A stretch of DNA of 36,861 nt from Candidatus Finniella inopinata (lineage in GTDB: Bacteria > Pseudomonadota > Alphaproteobacteria > Paracaedibacterales > VGCI01). Below the pieces are notes generated by a model that saw nothing but the letters and a program-made list of their open reading frames with translations, had not been told where the DNA came from and did not search any database. Numbering within the stretch: position 1 is the stretch's first letter; each line of letters starts with the position of its first letter. Positions 26,028-34,497 of the stretch are shown here, one piece after another. The position numbers and the translations under genes are program-made. The stretch lies in NCBI GenBank assembly GCA_945877185.1, contig CAMCRD010000009.1, forward strand, positions 1 to 36,861, in the 5' to 3' direction.

Positions 26028-26060
26028 TGTGGGCCCTGCACCCTGGTGACGGGTCAAGGA
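26028..26060 (-). promoter_or_regulatory. Candidate MerR-controlled promoter of the thioredoxin gene
   Basis: The minus strand contains TCCTTGACC followed by CACC, AGGGT, AGGG and ACA. It matches the block upstream of merR (26646-26678) at 24 of 33 positions with no gaps. TTGACC would be the -35, as in many MerR-type promoters; the -10 is not clear. A CACCAGGGTG palindrome lies within it. Confidence 0.55.
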
Positions 26061-26108
26061 CTTTTTTTCTTGTGAATATTGTGGTTTAAGATCATCGCGA
26101 GCATATTT

Positions 26109-26513
26109 TTAATCCCTAGCTTTTATTTCACCCACGATCGGACAGTTTTCTAGAGGACCTTCTTTGGGGCATTTCGATTGCAAATCCAACAGTGTCTTCT
26201 TAATCTTTTGAAGCGCCTTTATTTTTTGTTCTATGATTTTAACCTTCGCTGTAGCGCGATCATTAATGGTATCACATCCCGTATTTTCATCTTCAATGAG
26301 GGTAACAAGATCGGCTATTTCACCTAACGTAAAACCCAGCTCTTTGCTTTTTAAAATAATTTGTAAGCGTGCAAGAGAATCCTTTGAGTAGTGGCGGTAC
26401 CCTGACAAACTCCGGTCAGAGGGGCACAAAAGGTTACAACGCTCATAAAAGCGTATGGTTGAAACTTTGACCCCTGCCACCCTTGCCAATTGCCCTATCG
26501 TTAAACCATTCAT
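26109..26513 (-). CDS. MerR family metal-responsive regulator, mercury-type cysteine triad
   Basis: MerR regulators bind between -35 and -10 elements and twist the DNA when bound to a metal. Seen from ATG 26513: the winged-helix head LTIGQLARVAGVKVSTIRFY, GYRHYS, a long dimer helix, and cysteines at 80, 115 and 124. The spacing of 35 and 9 equals that of the Hg(II) ligands C82, C117 and C126 of Tn501/Tn21 MerR. A GTG at 26516 is less likely since AGGGG lies six bases before the ATG. Mercury or another soft metal is the expected signal. No merA, merT or merP is nearby; the only apparent target is the thioredoxin-like gene. Confidence 0.9.
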   Translation of the reverse strand: MNGLTIGQLARVAGVKVSTIRFYERCNLLCPSDRSLSGYRHYSKDSLARLQIILKSKELGFTLGEIADLVTLIEDENTGCDTINDRATAKVKIIEQKIKALQKIKKTLLDLQSKCPKEGPLENCPIVGEIKARD

Positions 26514-26534
26514 CACTCACCCCTTTTACTTATG

Positions 26535-26640
26535 TATAGTCTTTTAAGTTTAGTTTTTCACAAGGAACAAGAAGCAACGCCTACTAAAGCTAGGCGAGCG
26601 ACGAAGTGACGATGTAAAAATCTAAAATCAAAAGACTATA
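26535..26640. repeat. 106-bp inverted-repeat element in the merR leader (MITE-like)
   Basis: The ends TATAGTCTTTT (26535-26545) and AAAAGACTATA (26630-26640) are perfect 11-base inverted repeats, and similarity continues inward for about 24 bases. Inside is another hairpin, CGCCTA (26578-26583) with TAGGCG (26591-26596). The outermost bases are TA on both sides, as expected for Tc1/mariner-IS630-type insertions. It lies between the merR promoter and start codon. Confidence 0.55.
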
Positions 26641-26645
26641 ATCCT

Positions 26646-26678
26646 TGTACACCCTAAACCCTAGTGTAAGGTCAAGGA
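26646..26678 (-). promoter_or_regulatory. Candidate autoregulated promoter of merR
   Basis: The minus strand starts TCCTTGACC and continues with CACTAGGGT, AGGG and TGTACA. TTGACC as -35 and TACAAG (26649-26644) as -10 would be 20 bases apart, the long spacing typical of MerR-controlled promoters. The same block occurs upstream of the thioredoxin gene. Confidence 0.55.
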
Positions 26679-26685
26679 GGGAGTC

Positions 26686-27573
26686 TTATGAAGGATCTTT
26701 TGAAGTCGCCAGTTGTGTTCTTAAACACCTTTGAAGACGCGGCATAAGAATATAAATTAAAACAACTAAGAAAGCATACTTAGTAAGTCCCATGACCCAA
26801 AGAAGGAATTTTGATCCCTCCTTTGGAATCGGAAATATAAAAGAAACCCCGCCTAAAATGCCAAGAGAAAGTAAGATTAAAAAAAGATTCATTCGTTTGC
26901 CTATGGCTGTATTTAAGGGCTCAGAAACTTCTCGCCATTGTAGAGATAGGCCATATCCAATCAGGGCTCCCAAGGCCATAACGACCATCGGAGGCGTTGA
27001 CTGAAAGCGAGAGATAAGAAAATACACCAAAGCGCCCCAAAAAATGATTATCCAATAGGAGCGCGTTTGGCCTGAAAGCCATTTTGAAACGAAGGACTGA
27101 AAGTGATTGTAATAAACCAGGAGGGTTAAACCACCCAAAAAGAAACCTACAATGACATCATAAGGACTATGCACGCCCAGATAAAGGCGAGAGAACATCA
27201 TTGTTGCAACAAGGCAGAGAGCAGCAAAAGAGAGCCCAAAAGATCGACGCGCAAGGCAAATCATCCCCCAAAATACGACAGCGACTTGAATGTCTCCACT
27301 TGGAAAACCAAAGGGATCATGAACAGGAACCAAATGAAAAGCATGATCAGGACGGGGAATCGAAAAGAGGTTTTTGAGCACACAATTGAGCAGCGTGGAG
27401 AAAGGCACGAGAAACCCTAAATCCCAAAACAGGCGATTTCGCGGTTGCCGCCAGTAGCCAACGGCAATTACAAGAATATAAAAACTGTCGCTTGCAAAGA
27501 AGGGAAACACCTTGAAAAAGCTGGTCAATGTGTCTGATCGAATGCTGACAATCCAAGAAAAAAGATCTAACAT
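26686..27573 (-). CDS. PAP2 family membrane phosphatase, motif 2 His replaced
   Basis: A multi-pass protein of the PAP2 (type 2 phosphatidic acid phosphatase) family. Seen: motif 1 KNLFSIPRP intact (K-x6-RP), motif 3 SRLYLGVHSPYD intact (SR-x5-H-x3-D), but motif 2 reads PSGD where PSGH is standard. That His is the general acid in characterised members, so activity is doubtful or altered. About eight hydrophobic helices are present; the last ones lie after the catalytic part. It starts with a seven-base overlap with the end of its PAP2 neighbour and is clearly a paralogue of it (PSGDIQVAVVFWG versus PSGHMQVAVAFYG). Substrate unknown; lipid A, undecaprenyl or phosphatidate are possible. Confidence 0.85.
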   Translation of the reverse strand: MLDLFSWIVSIRSDTLTSFFKVFPFFASDSFYILVIAVGYWRQPRNRLFWDLGFLVPFSTLLNCVLKNLFSIPRPDHAFHLVPVHDPFGFPSGDIQVAVVFWGMICLARRSFGLSFAALCLVATMMFSRLYLGVHSPYDVIVGFFLGGLTLLVYYNHFQSFVSKWLSGQTRSYWIIIFWGALVYFLISRFQSTPPMVVMALGALIGYGLSLQWREVSEPLNTAIGKRMNLFLILLSLGILGGVSFIFPIPKEGSKFLLWVMGLTKYAFLVVLIYILMPRLQRCLRTQLATSKDPS

Positions 27574-28214
27574 CCTAATTCTTTCCTATTGGATAGGTAG
27601 GTGATCAATAACCACCCCACCGCAATGCCCACAAGCCCCATAAAAGTAAGGATGATATGCGGCGGAATGCCGATGCGGTAATGGATGACCCCCATCATCA
27701 GCCCCGCAACGGGAAGGAGACTGAGGCCTAAGCATGCGGGATTTTTTTGAATAAAAGAAAAGCGCGTTATCTTCACAACACCATAAATGGTTAAGATGCC
27801 AACGGCAACAGCCGCGACAACATCTTCAAGAGTATGGTATCCTTGCTGAATCAAGCCATAACCAAGTCCTGTTAAAGTCAAAATGATAAGGCTACGAACC
27901 CCCCGATAAGCGTAAGCCCAAAACACCCACCCATAAAAAGCCACGGCGACTTGCATATGGCCACTGGGAAAGGCAAAGCCTTCTTTGCCAATTGCTGGAT
28001 TGAGGGGCACTAAAAAAAAAGATTTTAAGAGGGTGTTAAAGATCATTGTAAAAAGGATCAATAGGCAAGCATTTACCCACACGATAGTACCTTGCTCAGA
28101 ATTCTTTATGATATCATTTTTTTCTAATAAAAATCCAATAATGAGGAATGGAACAATGAGGGTGGGATGCCCAAATGCAAGAAATCCCTTAGCTAAAAAG
28201 TCCAGAGGTTCCAT
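27567..28214 (-). CDS. PAP2 family membrane protein, both Arg residues replaced
   Basis: The upstream member of a tandem PAP2 pair. Motif 2 PSGH is intact, and the His and Asp of motif 3 (YHTLED) remain. The Arg of motif 1 (KSFFLVPLN, Leu in place of Arg) and the SR of motif 3 are lost. Those Arg residues bind phosphate in active enzymes. Six hydrophobic helices are seen in 215 residues. The start is 9 bases downstream of recJ's stop; a GGAG lies rather far upstream (about 14 bases). With its neighbour it has a complementary pattern of losses, which may mean a heteromeric enzyme or two decayed copies. Confidence 0.85.
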   Translation of the reverse strand: MEPLDFLAKGFLAFGHPTLIVPFLIIGFLLEKNDIIKNSEQGTIVWVNACLLILFTMIFNTLLKSFFLVPLNPAIGKEGFAFPSGHMQVAVAFYGWVFWAYAYRGVRSLIILTLTGLGYGLIQQGYHTLEDVVAAVAVGILTIYGVVKITRFSFIQKNPACLGLSLLPVAGLMMGVIHYRIGIPPHIILTFMGLVGIAVGWLLITYLSNRKELGC

Positions 28215-28222
28215 GAGATCTA

Positions 28223-30019
28223 TTAAATCTCCATTACATCTTCGATATAAACCACCGTCTCATTCCGTCCCCCCCACGTATCTAAACGTAGCGTACCCAC
28301 AACATGCACCAGACGATTTTTCGACTTCAAGATTGTTTGACCCAACGGTTGTTGCACTACCCGAAAAGCAATCGCTTTTTGGCGCGCGCCATCTTCGCTT
28401 AAGAGCGTGCACCGCACATGGTCGTTTCCAAAAGCTTCGGCATAGGCGATGCGCACATTCTGGAGCATAAACTTCGGTGTTGGGTTGCCCGCCCCGAAAG
28501 GCTCCAAACATGCCAAACTTTGAAGAAAATCCAGCGTTATCCCTTTGAGTGTAACAGAAGCATCAACATCCAACGTTGGCTTGATGAGATCCATATCTGC
28601 GGCCAGGCGGTTCAGCAGAAAATCATAGAATTTATCAAAATGATCACGCATCACCGTAAACCCTGCCGCCATGGCATGACCGCCCCCATGAACAAGGAGC
28701 CCTTGATGGCAGGCCGCATGCATGGCTGTCCCCAGATCTACTCCCGTTACCGAACGCCCCGACCCTTTGCCTACATCCTCTGTAAAGCTAATGATACACG
28801 CGGGACGCCCATAACGTTCCTTCAGGCGGCTCGCCACAATGCCAATCACGCCCGGGTGCCACCCGTCCCCTTTGACCAGAAGAATAGGCTTACTCTGAAG
28901 ATCGGTCGTTTCCACAAGCTCAATGGCTTCTTCCAACACGGTCGCTTCAATTTGTTGACGCTCCCGATTCAGCACATCAAGGCGCTGAGCGATAACGCGC
29001 GCTTGGGCGTCATCATCAGTGGATAAAAGCAGTGCCCCAAGATTTGCTTCACCAACGCGCCCTCCCGCATTTACCCGTGGGCCAATCATAAAGCCTAAAT
29101 GATAGGCAGTCGGGGCTTCTTTCAAACCTGAAACATCCCCTAAGGCGGTCAATCCTAAATTAAGCCGCCATCGGGCAATCTTGAGCCCTTGTGTCACAAA
29201 AGCCCGGTTCAGCCCGGTGAGCGGCATCACATCACAAACCGTCCCAAGGGCCACAAGGTCAAGGAGGTTCATCAAGTCAGGCTCAGGCCCTGCAAACCAC
29301 TTGATGTCCCGAAGCTTGCGTTGCAAGGCGACAAGAAAAACAAAGGACAAACCTGCTGCACAGAGATTCTTGAGAGGAGATTCTTGATCCAAGCGATTGG
29401 GATTGATGACCGCATAGGCCTCCGGCAAAGCGGGTTGCGCCACATGGTGGTCTATGACGATGACATCCATCCCCAAGGCTTTTGCTTCAGCCAATGGCTC
29501 AAAGGCTGTCGTGCCACAATCAACCATCAAGACAAGGGCATGGCCCTCCTTCTTTAAAGTCCGCATGGCTTCCGCGTTGGGGCCATACCCCTCGTCAATG
29601 CGGTCGGGAATGTAAATGCGAATGGCCCTGCCAAGAGCTGCAAAGTATCGATGAAGAAGCGCACACGAGGTTCCTCCGTCCACATCATAATCCCCAAAAA
29701 CAGCGATTTTTTCTCCTGCTTTCAAGGCTGCAATAACCCGGTCAACCGCTTGGTCCAGATCCTTCAGATGAGAGGGATCCGGCATAAGCTGCCGCAAGGT
29801 CGGCTCCAAAAAAGACGGAACATCCTCTAAGGCTACGCCCCGGTTTGACAACAATTGCCCAACAGACGGAGAAAGGTCATACCGTTGCGTAATAGCAAGC
29901 GCTTGACGCTCATCGCAATTTCGAAATTGCCAGATTTTTCCAGAAACGGACGGCTTTGACTCAAACAAGGGCTCAAGATGTGAAGAAGAGGATTCAAGGG
30001 AAACTTTAAGAGCACTCAC
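28223..30019 (-). CDS. recJ: Single-stranded-DNA-specific exonuclease RecJ
   Basis: RecJ degrades single-stranded DNA 5' to 3' in recombination and repair. Seen in 598 residues: VFGDYDVDGGTS (DYDVDG 110-115), VDCGTTA, VIDHHVAQPALPEA (the DHH motif), NAGGRVGEA, and the DHHA1 signature GGGHAMAAGF, then a C-terminal OB-like part. All expected manganese-binding motifs are present and length is normal. The start is GTG at 30019, with AAGGGA eight bases upstream. It heads a leftward unit with the two PAP2 genes and is divergent from parA. Confidence 0.95.
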   Translation of the reverse strand: MSALKVSLESSSSHLEPLFESKPSVSGKIWQFRNCDERQALAITQRYDLSPSVGQLLSNRGVALEDVPSFLEPTLRQLMPDPSHLKDLDQAVDRVIAALKAGEKIAVFGDYDVDGGTSCALLHRYFAALGRAIRIYIPDRIDEGYGPNAEAMRTLKKEGHALVLMVDCGTTAFEPLAEAKALGMDVIVIDHHVAQPALPEAYAVINPNRLDQESPLKNLCAAGLSFVFLVALQRKLRDIKWFAGPEPDLMNLLDLVALGTVCDVMPLTGLNRAFVTQGLKIARWRLNLGLTALGDVSGLKEAPTAYHLGFMIGPRVNAGGRVGEANLGALLLSTDDDAQARVIAQRLDVLNRERQQIEATVLEEAIELVETTDLQSKPILLVKGDGWHPGVIGIVASRLKERYGRPACIISFTEDVGKGSGRSVTGVDLGTAMHAACHQGLLVHGGGHAMAAGFTVMRDHFDKFYDFLLNRLAADMDLIKPTLDVDASVTLKGITLDFLQSLACLEPFGAGNPTPKFMLQNVRIAYAEAFGNDHVRCTLLSEDGARQKAIAFRVVQQPLGQTILKSKNRLVHVVGTLRLDTWGGRNETVVYIEDVMEI

Positions 30020-30308
30020 GAAAATTATCCCTTATAAGTAAAGAAAGCCTGGCAATGAAATCTGAATTGGTTTATTAAGTACCACAGCGCACTCTATTGC
30101 ACCAAATAAATATTGATTGGTACGATGTAGCGTGTTTAAATACTCTTTCTTTTCCTCTTGCTGAAAGGCTCTAACAGCCATAAAATAGAATTCTTCACGA
30201 AAAATCGTTAGCAAGGATGACACAGGATCACCGGATCAGGTATACTCGTCTTAAATGAAGCCTTTAGCCCACACCTAATAAGATAAAAAACCGGAGTTTA
30301 CCAGAAGA

Positions 30309-31100
30309 ATGAGTCGAATTTTTACCGTGTCGAACCAAAAGGGTGGAGTGGGGAAAACCACAACAACCGTTAACTTGGCAACCGGGTTGGCCGCTGTTGG
30401 CAAGCGGGTCCTCATCATCGACTTTGACCCCCAAGCCAATGCGTCGACTGGATTGGGCTTAAGCAAGCAAAAGCGCCTCTTGAACTCTTATGGATTATTG
30501 ATTGGTGACTACACCATGAGCCAAGTCATTGTCAAAAGCGCTATTCCGGGATTATCGATCGTCCCATCTGCCATTGACCTCCTGGGCGCTGAAATTGAGC
30601 TTGTCGGCATGGAGCGCCGCGAATACATTCTCAAAGACATCATTGCCCCTTACGTCAACATGTTTGACTATATTCTCATTGATTGCCCGCCATCGATGGG
30701 GCTTTTAACCTTAAATGCCATGGTTGCCGCAACGGACGTCATTATTCCGTTGCAATGTGAATATTATGCTTTAGAGGGTTTGAGTTATTTGTTAGGCTCC
30801 ATTCAAAAGATTAAAAAGACTTTGAATCCCCATTTATCGCTCTTTGGAATTGTCCTCACAATGTTTGATCGCCGAAGCTCCTTATGCGATATGGTCGCAA
30901 AGGATGTTCGCTCCTATCTTGCAGACAAGGTTTTTGACACGGTGATTCCCCGAAATACAAAAGTATCTGAGGCCCCCAGCCACGGTAAGCCAGCCTTAAT
31001 CTATGATTTTAGATGCACGGGCTCCCAAGCTTACATGGCATTGGCCCGTGAAGTGCTCATTCGTGATACCCAATTGAACCAGGAGGAGAAAGTCGCATGA
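30309..31100 (+). CDS. parA: Chromosome partitioning ATPase ParA
   Basis: ParA is the Walker-type ATPase that moves ParB-parS complexes. Seen: deviant Walker A QKGGVGKTTT (10-19), LIIDFDPQANAST (Walker A'), LIDCPPSMGLLTLNA (Walker B region), and PLQCEYYALEGLSYLL. Length of 263 is typical of chromosomal ParA. Its last four bases overlap parB as ATGA. In many alphaproteobacteria gidA and gidB precede parA; here recJ is divergent instead. No parS sequence was seen nearby. Confidence 0.96.
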   Translation: MSRIFTVSNQKGGVGKTTTTVNLATGLAAVGKRVLIIDFDPQANASTGLGLSKQKRLLNSYGLLIGDYTMSQVIVKSAIPGLSIVPSAIDLLGAEIELVGMERREYILKDIIAPYVNMFDYILIDCPPSMGLLTLNAMVAATDVIIPLQCEYYALEGLSYLLGSIQKIKKTLNPHLSLFGIVLTMFDRRSSLCDMVAKDVRSYLADKVFDTVIPRNTKVSEAPSHGKPALIYDFRCTGSQAYMALAREVLIRDTQLNQEEKVA

Positions 31101-31969
31101 TAACAGCAGAAGCCAAGAAAACCCCTCTGGGTCGGGGACTTTCTGCCCTCTTAGGAGAATCCTCCTTGTTAGAAGAGGAAACACCGGGATCCGTCTTTTC
31201 GCTCCCCACCCTTGACTTAAAGCCTGGGAAATTTCAACCGCGCAACCGGTTTGATGATGACAAACTGACAACACTCATTGATTCTATCCGGGAAAAAGGG
31301 ATCATCCAACCCCTTGTTGTGCGTCCTCTGCCTGGAGGCTTGAACACCTATGAGATTATCGCTGGTGAACGGCGGTGGCGTGCGGCACGAACCCTTAATT
31401 TAGAAAATGTTCCCGTTATTGTTCGAGATTACAATGACCGGGAGGCCTTAGAAGTCGCCCTTATTGAGAACATCCAACGGGATGACCTGACCCCCATTGA
31501 AGAATCTGAAGGTTACCAACGTCTCTTGACGGAATTTAACTATAGCCAGGAGGAGTTGGCGCGTTCCATCGGCAAAAGCCGTAGCCATGTGGCCAACATA
31601 CTGCGCCTCAACCATTTGCCGGATCACATTAAAGAGATGATCCAAGAAGGCAAGATTTCTGCAGGCCATGCGCGCACCCTCGTGAATGCAGATAATATCG
31701 AGGAAATGGTTCAAAATATTATTGAAAACGGCTTGAATGTACGCCAAGCAGAGCAACTCAAACGACAACACGTCAAAGGTCACATCCTCGAACTCCCAGA
31801 CACAGAACTCGCTGAACAGACCAAAATCATCGAAAATGAAATTGTCAAAATTTTGCAGCTTCATGTTGCTTTAAAGGTTAAAAAAACCGGCGCAACCTTA
31901 ACGGTTCAATTTCAAAGCTATGAAGAGATTGATGAGTTCATGGATAAGCTGAGATCCTTAGACCTATAA
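31097..31969 (+). CDS. parB: Chromosome partitioning protein ParB
   Basis: ParB is a CTP-dependent clamp that loads at parS. Seen: an N-terminal LGRGLSALLG box (ParA-stimulating), the CTP-binding GERRWRAA and ENIQRDDLTPIEES motifs, a helix-turn-helix (SQEELARSIGKSRSHVANILRL), and a C-terminal dimerisation part. Length of 290 is normal. Its start lies within the parA stop. PopZ, encoded at 1.5-2.2 kb, is a plausible polar partner. Confidence 0.96.
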   Translation: MITAEAKKTPLGRGLSALLGESSLLEEETPGSVFSLPTLDLKPGKFQPRNRFDDDKLTTLIDSIREKGIIQPLVVRPLPGGLNTYEIIAGERRWRAARTLNLENVPVIVRDYNDREALEVALIENIQRDDLTPIEESEGYQRLLTEFNYSQEELARSIGKSRSHVANILRLNHLPDHIKEMIQEGKISAGHARTLVNADNIEEMVQNIIENGLNVRQAEQLKRQHVKGHILELPDTELAEQTKIIENEIVKILQLHVALKVKKTGATLTVQFQSYEEIDEFMDKLRSLDL

Positions 31970-31988
31970 GAGCATCGCGCGTTTGACC

Positions 31989-33956
31989 ATGACGGATCAG
32001 ATCTTGTGGCGTCCTTCAGAAAAAGCGATTGAAACGGCCAATCTGACCCGTTTTATGGCCACCATTCGCCAAGAGTACGTTTTACCGATCAAGGGCTATA
32101 AAGACCTCTATCGCTTCTCGATTGAAAACCCGGAAAAATTTTGGAAATCTGTTTGGTCATTCTGCACTATCATTGCTGAAACCCAAGGAAACCGGGTTTT
32201 GATTGATGCAGAGACCATTGAGACCGCAAAGTTTTTTCCCGATGCCCGGCTCAATTTTGCCGAAAATCTCTTGCGCCGACGGGATGAAGCCGTTGCCCTC
32301 ACCTTTTATGGGGAAGATAAAGTCTACCAAAAGCTGACATTTCAAGAGCTTTACCTTGAAACAGCAAAACTTGTGCATATCTTTAAAGAGTGGGGGATAG
32401 AACCTGGTGATCGCATCGCCGGATATTTACCCAACATGCCCCAAACCATCATCGCGATGCTGGCCACTGCCAGCATTGGCGCTGTGTGGTCTTCCTGTTC
32501 CCCTGATTTTGGCGCTCAAGGTGTTGTGGATCGATTTTCTCAAATTACACCCCGCGTTTTCCTAATGGCCGATGGGTACTTTTATAGTGGTAAGACTTAT
32601 CCCTGCTTAGACCGTTTATCCGCGATTCGAAGCGCCATTCCCTCCCTTGAAAAAGTGATCATCGTCCCTTACATAACTCTAGAAAATGACCTATCAACAA
32701 AAAATTTAAAGGAACCTTTTGATCTATGGGATGATCTTTTGAAGCAATCAACCGCTCAATCCATTGACTTTGCCCAAATGCCATTCAACCATCCTTTGTT
32801 CATTCTCTTTTCTTCCGGCACAACGGGCATCCCCAAATGCATTGTCCACGGAGCTGGGGGAACTTTGCTCCAACATCTGAAAGAGCATCAACTCCATTGT
32901 GATATCAAACCAAACGATCAAGTCTTTTATTATACAACCTGCGGGTGGATGATGTGGAATTGGCTTGTCTCTGCCCTTGCCAGTGAGGCAAGCCTTGTTT
33001 TGTATGATGGTTCCCCCACATACCCCCATCCAGAAATCTTGTTTGATATTGCCAACAAAGAAAGCGTCACGTTGTTTGGAACATCCGCAAAATATATTGA
33101 CACGCTCGCAAAACTCGAAGCCAAACCGATAAAAACCTATCCTCTGCATCCTCTACGCATGATCACATCAACCGGTTCCCCTCTCGCGCCGGAGAGTTTC
33201 CATTATGTCTACCGCGCCATCAAAAAGGACGTTTGTTTAGCATCCATCTCTGGAGGAACAGATATTATCTCTTGTTTTATGCTCGGCAACCCTATCGCCC
33301 CTGTTCGACGGGGAGAATTGCAAACCAGAGGTTTAGGACTTGCCGTGGCTGTCTTTGATGAAGAAGGGAAGCCTGTAACCAGTCAAAAAGGCGAATTGGT
33401 TTGCACCCAACCTTTTCCCTCCCAACCCTTAGGGTTTTGGAATGATGCCACAGGGGAAAAATATCATGCCGCATATTTTAGCCGCTTTCCCAATGTTTGG
33501 CATCATGGGGACTTTGTGGAACTCACCCCCCATGGCGGGATGGTTATTTATGGCCGCTCAGATACGGTCTTAAATCCAGGCGGCGTTCGGATTGGAACAG
33601 CTGAGATCTATCGCCAAGTAGAACAAATTGAGGAAGTTCTCGAAAGCCTGGCGGTTGGACAAACCTGGCAACACGATGAACGGATTATTTTATTTGTTCA
33701 TCTCAAAGATGATGCTGTTCTTAATGAAGCTCTCCTTCAAAAAATCAAAACTCAAATTCGCCAGAATACAACACCCCGCCATGTCCCTGCAAAAATCCTG
33801 GAGGTTACCGATATTCCCCGCACCAAAAATGGAAAAATTGCCGAACAAGCCGTTCGTAATATTATCCATGGTGAGCCTGTTAAAAACCAAGAAGCCCTCG
33901 CCAACCCTGAAGCTCTCGACCAATTCCGGAATCGGGTGGAATTATTGCAAGAGTAG
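31989..33956 (+). CDS. Acetoacetate-CoA ligase
   Basis: This ANL-family enzyme activates acetoacetate to acetoacetyl-CoA, linking ketone bodies or PHB breakdown to central metabolism. Seen from ATG 31989: an N-terminal ILWRPSEKAIETANLTRF and WKSVWSF region typical of the family, GYLPNMPQTIIAMLA, SSCSPDFGAQGVVDRF, the AMP-binding loop FSSGTTGIPKCIVH, YTTCGWMMWNW, and a C-terminal PRTKNGKIAEQAV with the catalytic Lys. The 655 residues are as expected. An upstream TTG at 31983 is in frame; neither has a strong ribosome site. It starts 19 bases after parB, an unusual neighbour. No PHB genes are seen. Confidence 0.9.
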   Translation: MTDQILWRPSEKAIETANLTRFMATIRQEYVLPIKGYKDLYRFSIENPEKFWKSVWSFCTIIAETQGNRVLIDAETIETAKFFPDARLNFAENLLRRRDEAVALTFYGEDKVYQKLTFQELYLETAKLVHIFKEWGIEPGDRIAGYLPNMPQTIIAMLATASIGAVWSSCSPDFGAQGVVDRFSQITPRVFLMADGYFYSGKTYPCLDRLSAIRSAIPSLEKVIIVPYITLENDLSTKNLKEPFDLWDDLLKQSTAQSIDFAQMPFNHPLFILFSSGTTGIPKCIVHGAGGTLLQHLKEHQLHCDIKPNDQVFYYTTCGWMMWNWLVSALASEASLVLYDGSPTYPHPEILFDIANKESVTLFGTSAKYIDTLAKLEAKPIKTYPLHPLRMITSTGSPLAPESFHYVYRAIKKDVCLASISGGTDIISCFMLGNPIAPVRRGELQTRGLGLAVAVFDEEGKPVTSQKGELVCTQPFPSQPLGFWNDATGEKYHAAYFSRFPNVWHHGDFVELTPHGGMVIYGRSDTVLNPGGVRIGTAEIYRQVEQIEEVLESLAVGQTWQHDERIILFVHLKDDAVLNEALLQKIKTQIRQNTTPRHVPAKILEVTDIPRTKNGKIAEQAVRNIIHGEPVKNQEALANPEALDQFRNRVELLQE

Positions 33957-34061
33957 GAATATTTAACATAATCCTCCTTCCTAAAAATTAACCTAAAATT
34001 AATATCACATCCTTCATATTGAGATTATTACAATTCATTCTTTATTTTTGGAGAATTGACG

Positions 34062-34469
34062 ATGTCCAAAAACATAGTGCGAGCCCTCCTTGTCACGGTT
34101 GTTGCCTCCGTATCCTTAAGCGCAAACGATGCCTCTACAGAGGCGAATAAACCCCTCGTCCTGGAATGCCCCCTCATGAAGAGCACAGATTTAAAGACCC
34201 TCGCAGATACAGGAGAAATCCAATTAAACGACAAGTCTTTTCACTTAGTGTTTGAACAGGAAACAGGCAATAATTATAATAAGCGTTTACTGGGGTCTAA
34301 AGAAAACCTTGACGCTTTCCTGAACAAATCAACCGCTACTTTAACCGTCACTCGCCACATTAATTCCCATCAAAATGCGATGATGAAAGACCACTCGAAA
34401 AAGCATTGTCCCTATATTCTTGAAAGAGGGTCAGAGATTGCTGTCGTCGCCATAGCGCCGACTTCTTAA
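34062..34469 (+). CDS. Small secreted protein with two cysteines (paralogue 1)
   Basis: I do not recognise the family. From ATG 34062 (GGAG about eight bases before it) there is a signal peptide of roughly 21 residues (IVRALLVTVVASVSLSA). The mature part has one cysteine in LECPLM and one in KHCPYIL, near its two ends, which could form a disulfide. It resembles the next gene: CP near the start, HL, ET, LLG, L-x-x-FL, and C-x-Y-x-I/L with VVAI near the end. The two are 28 bases apart, probably one transcript. A TTG at 34056 is in frame but less likely. Confidence 0.65.
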   Translation: MSKNIVRALLVTVVASVSLSANDASTEANKPLVLECPLMKSTDLKTLADTGEIQLNDKSFHLVFEQETGNNYNKRLLGSKENLDAFLNKSTATLTVTRHINSHQNAMMKDHSKKHCPYILERGSEIAVVAIAPTS

Positions 34470-34497
34470 AATTCCTTTACAACGGGAGAAAGAAATA

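Noticed and set aside
30032-30223. Leftward 63-codon frame between recJ and parA
   Set aside because: Weak start signals and no recognisable features; an inner ATG at 30181 is possible, but evidence is too thin.
30020-32000. parS site near parAB
   Set aside because: No sequence close to the usual TGTTTCACGTGAAACA was seen here or elsewhere in the window on reading through.
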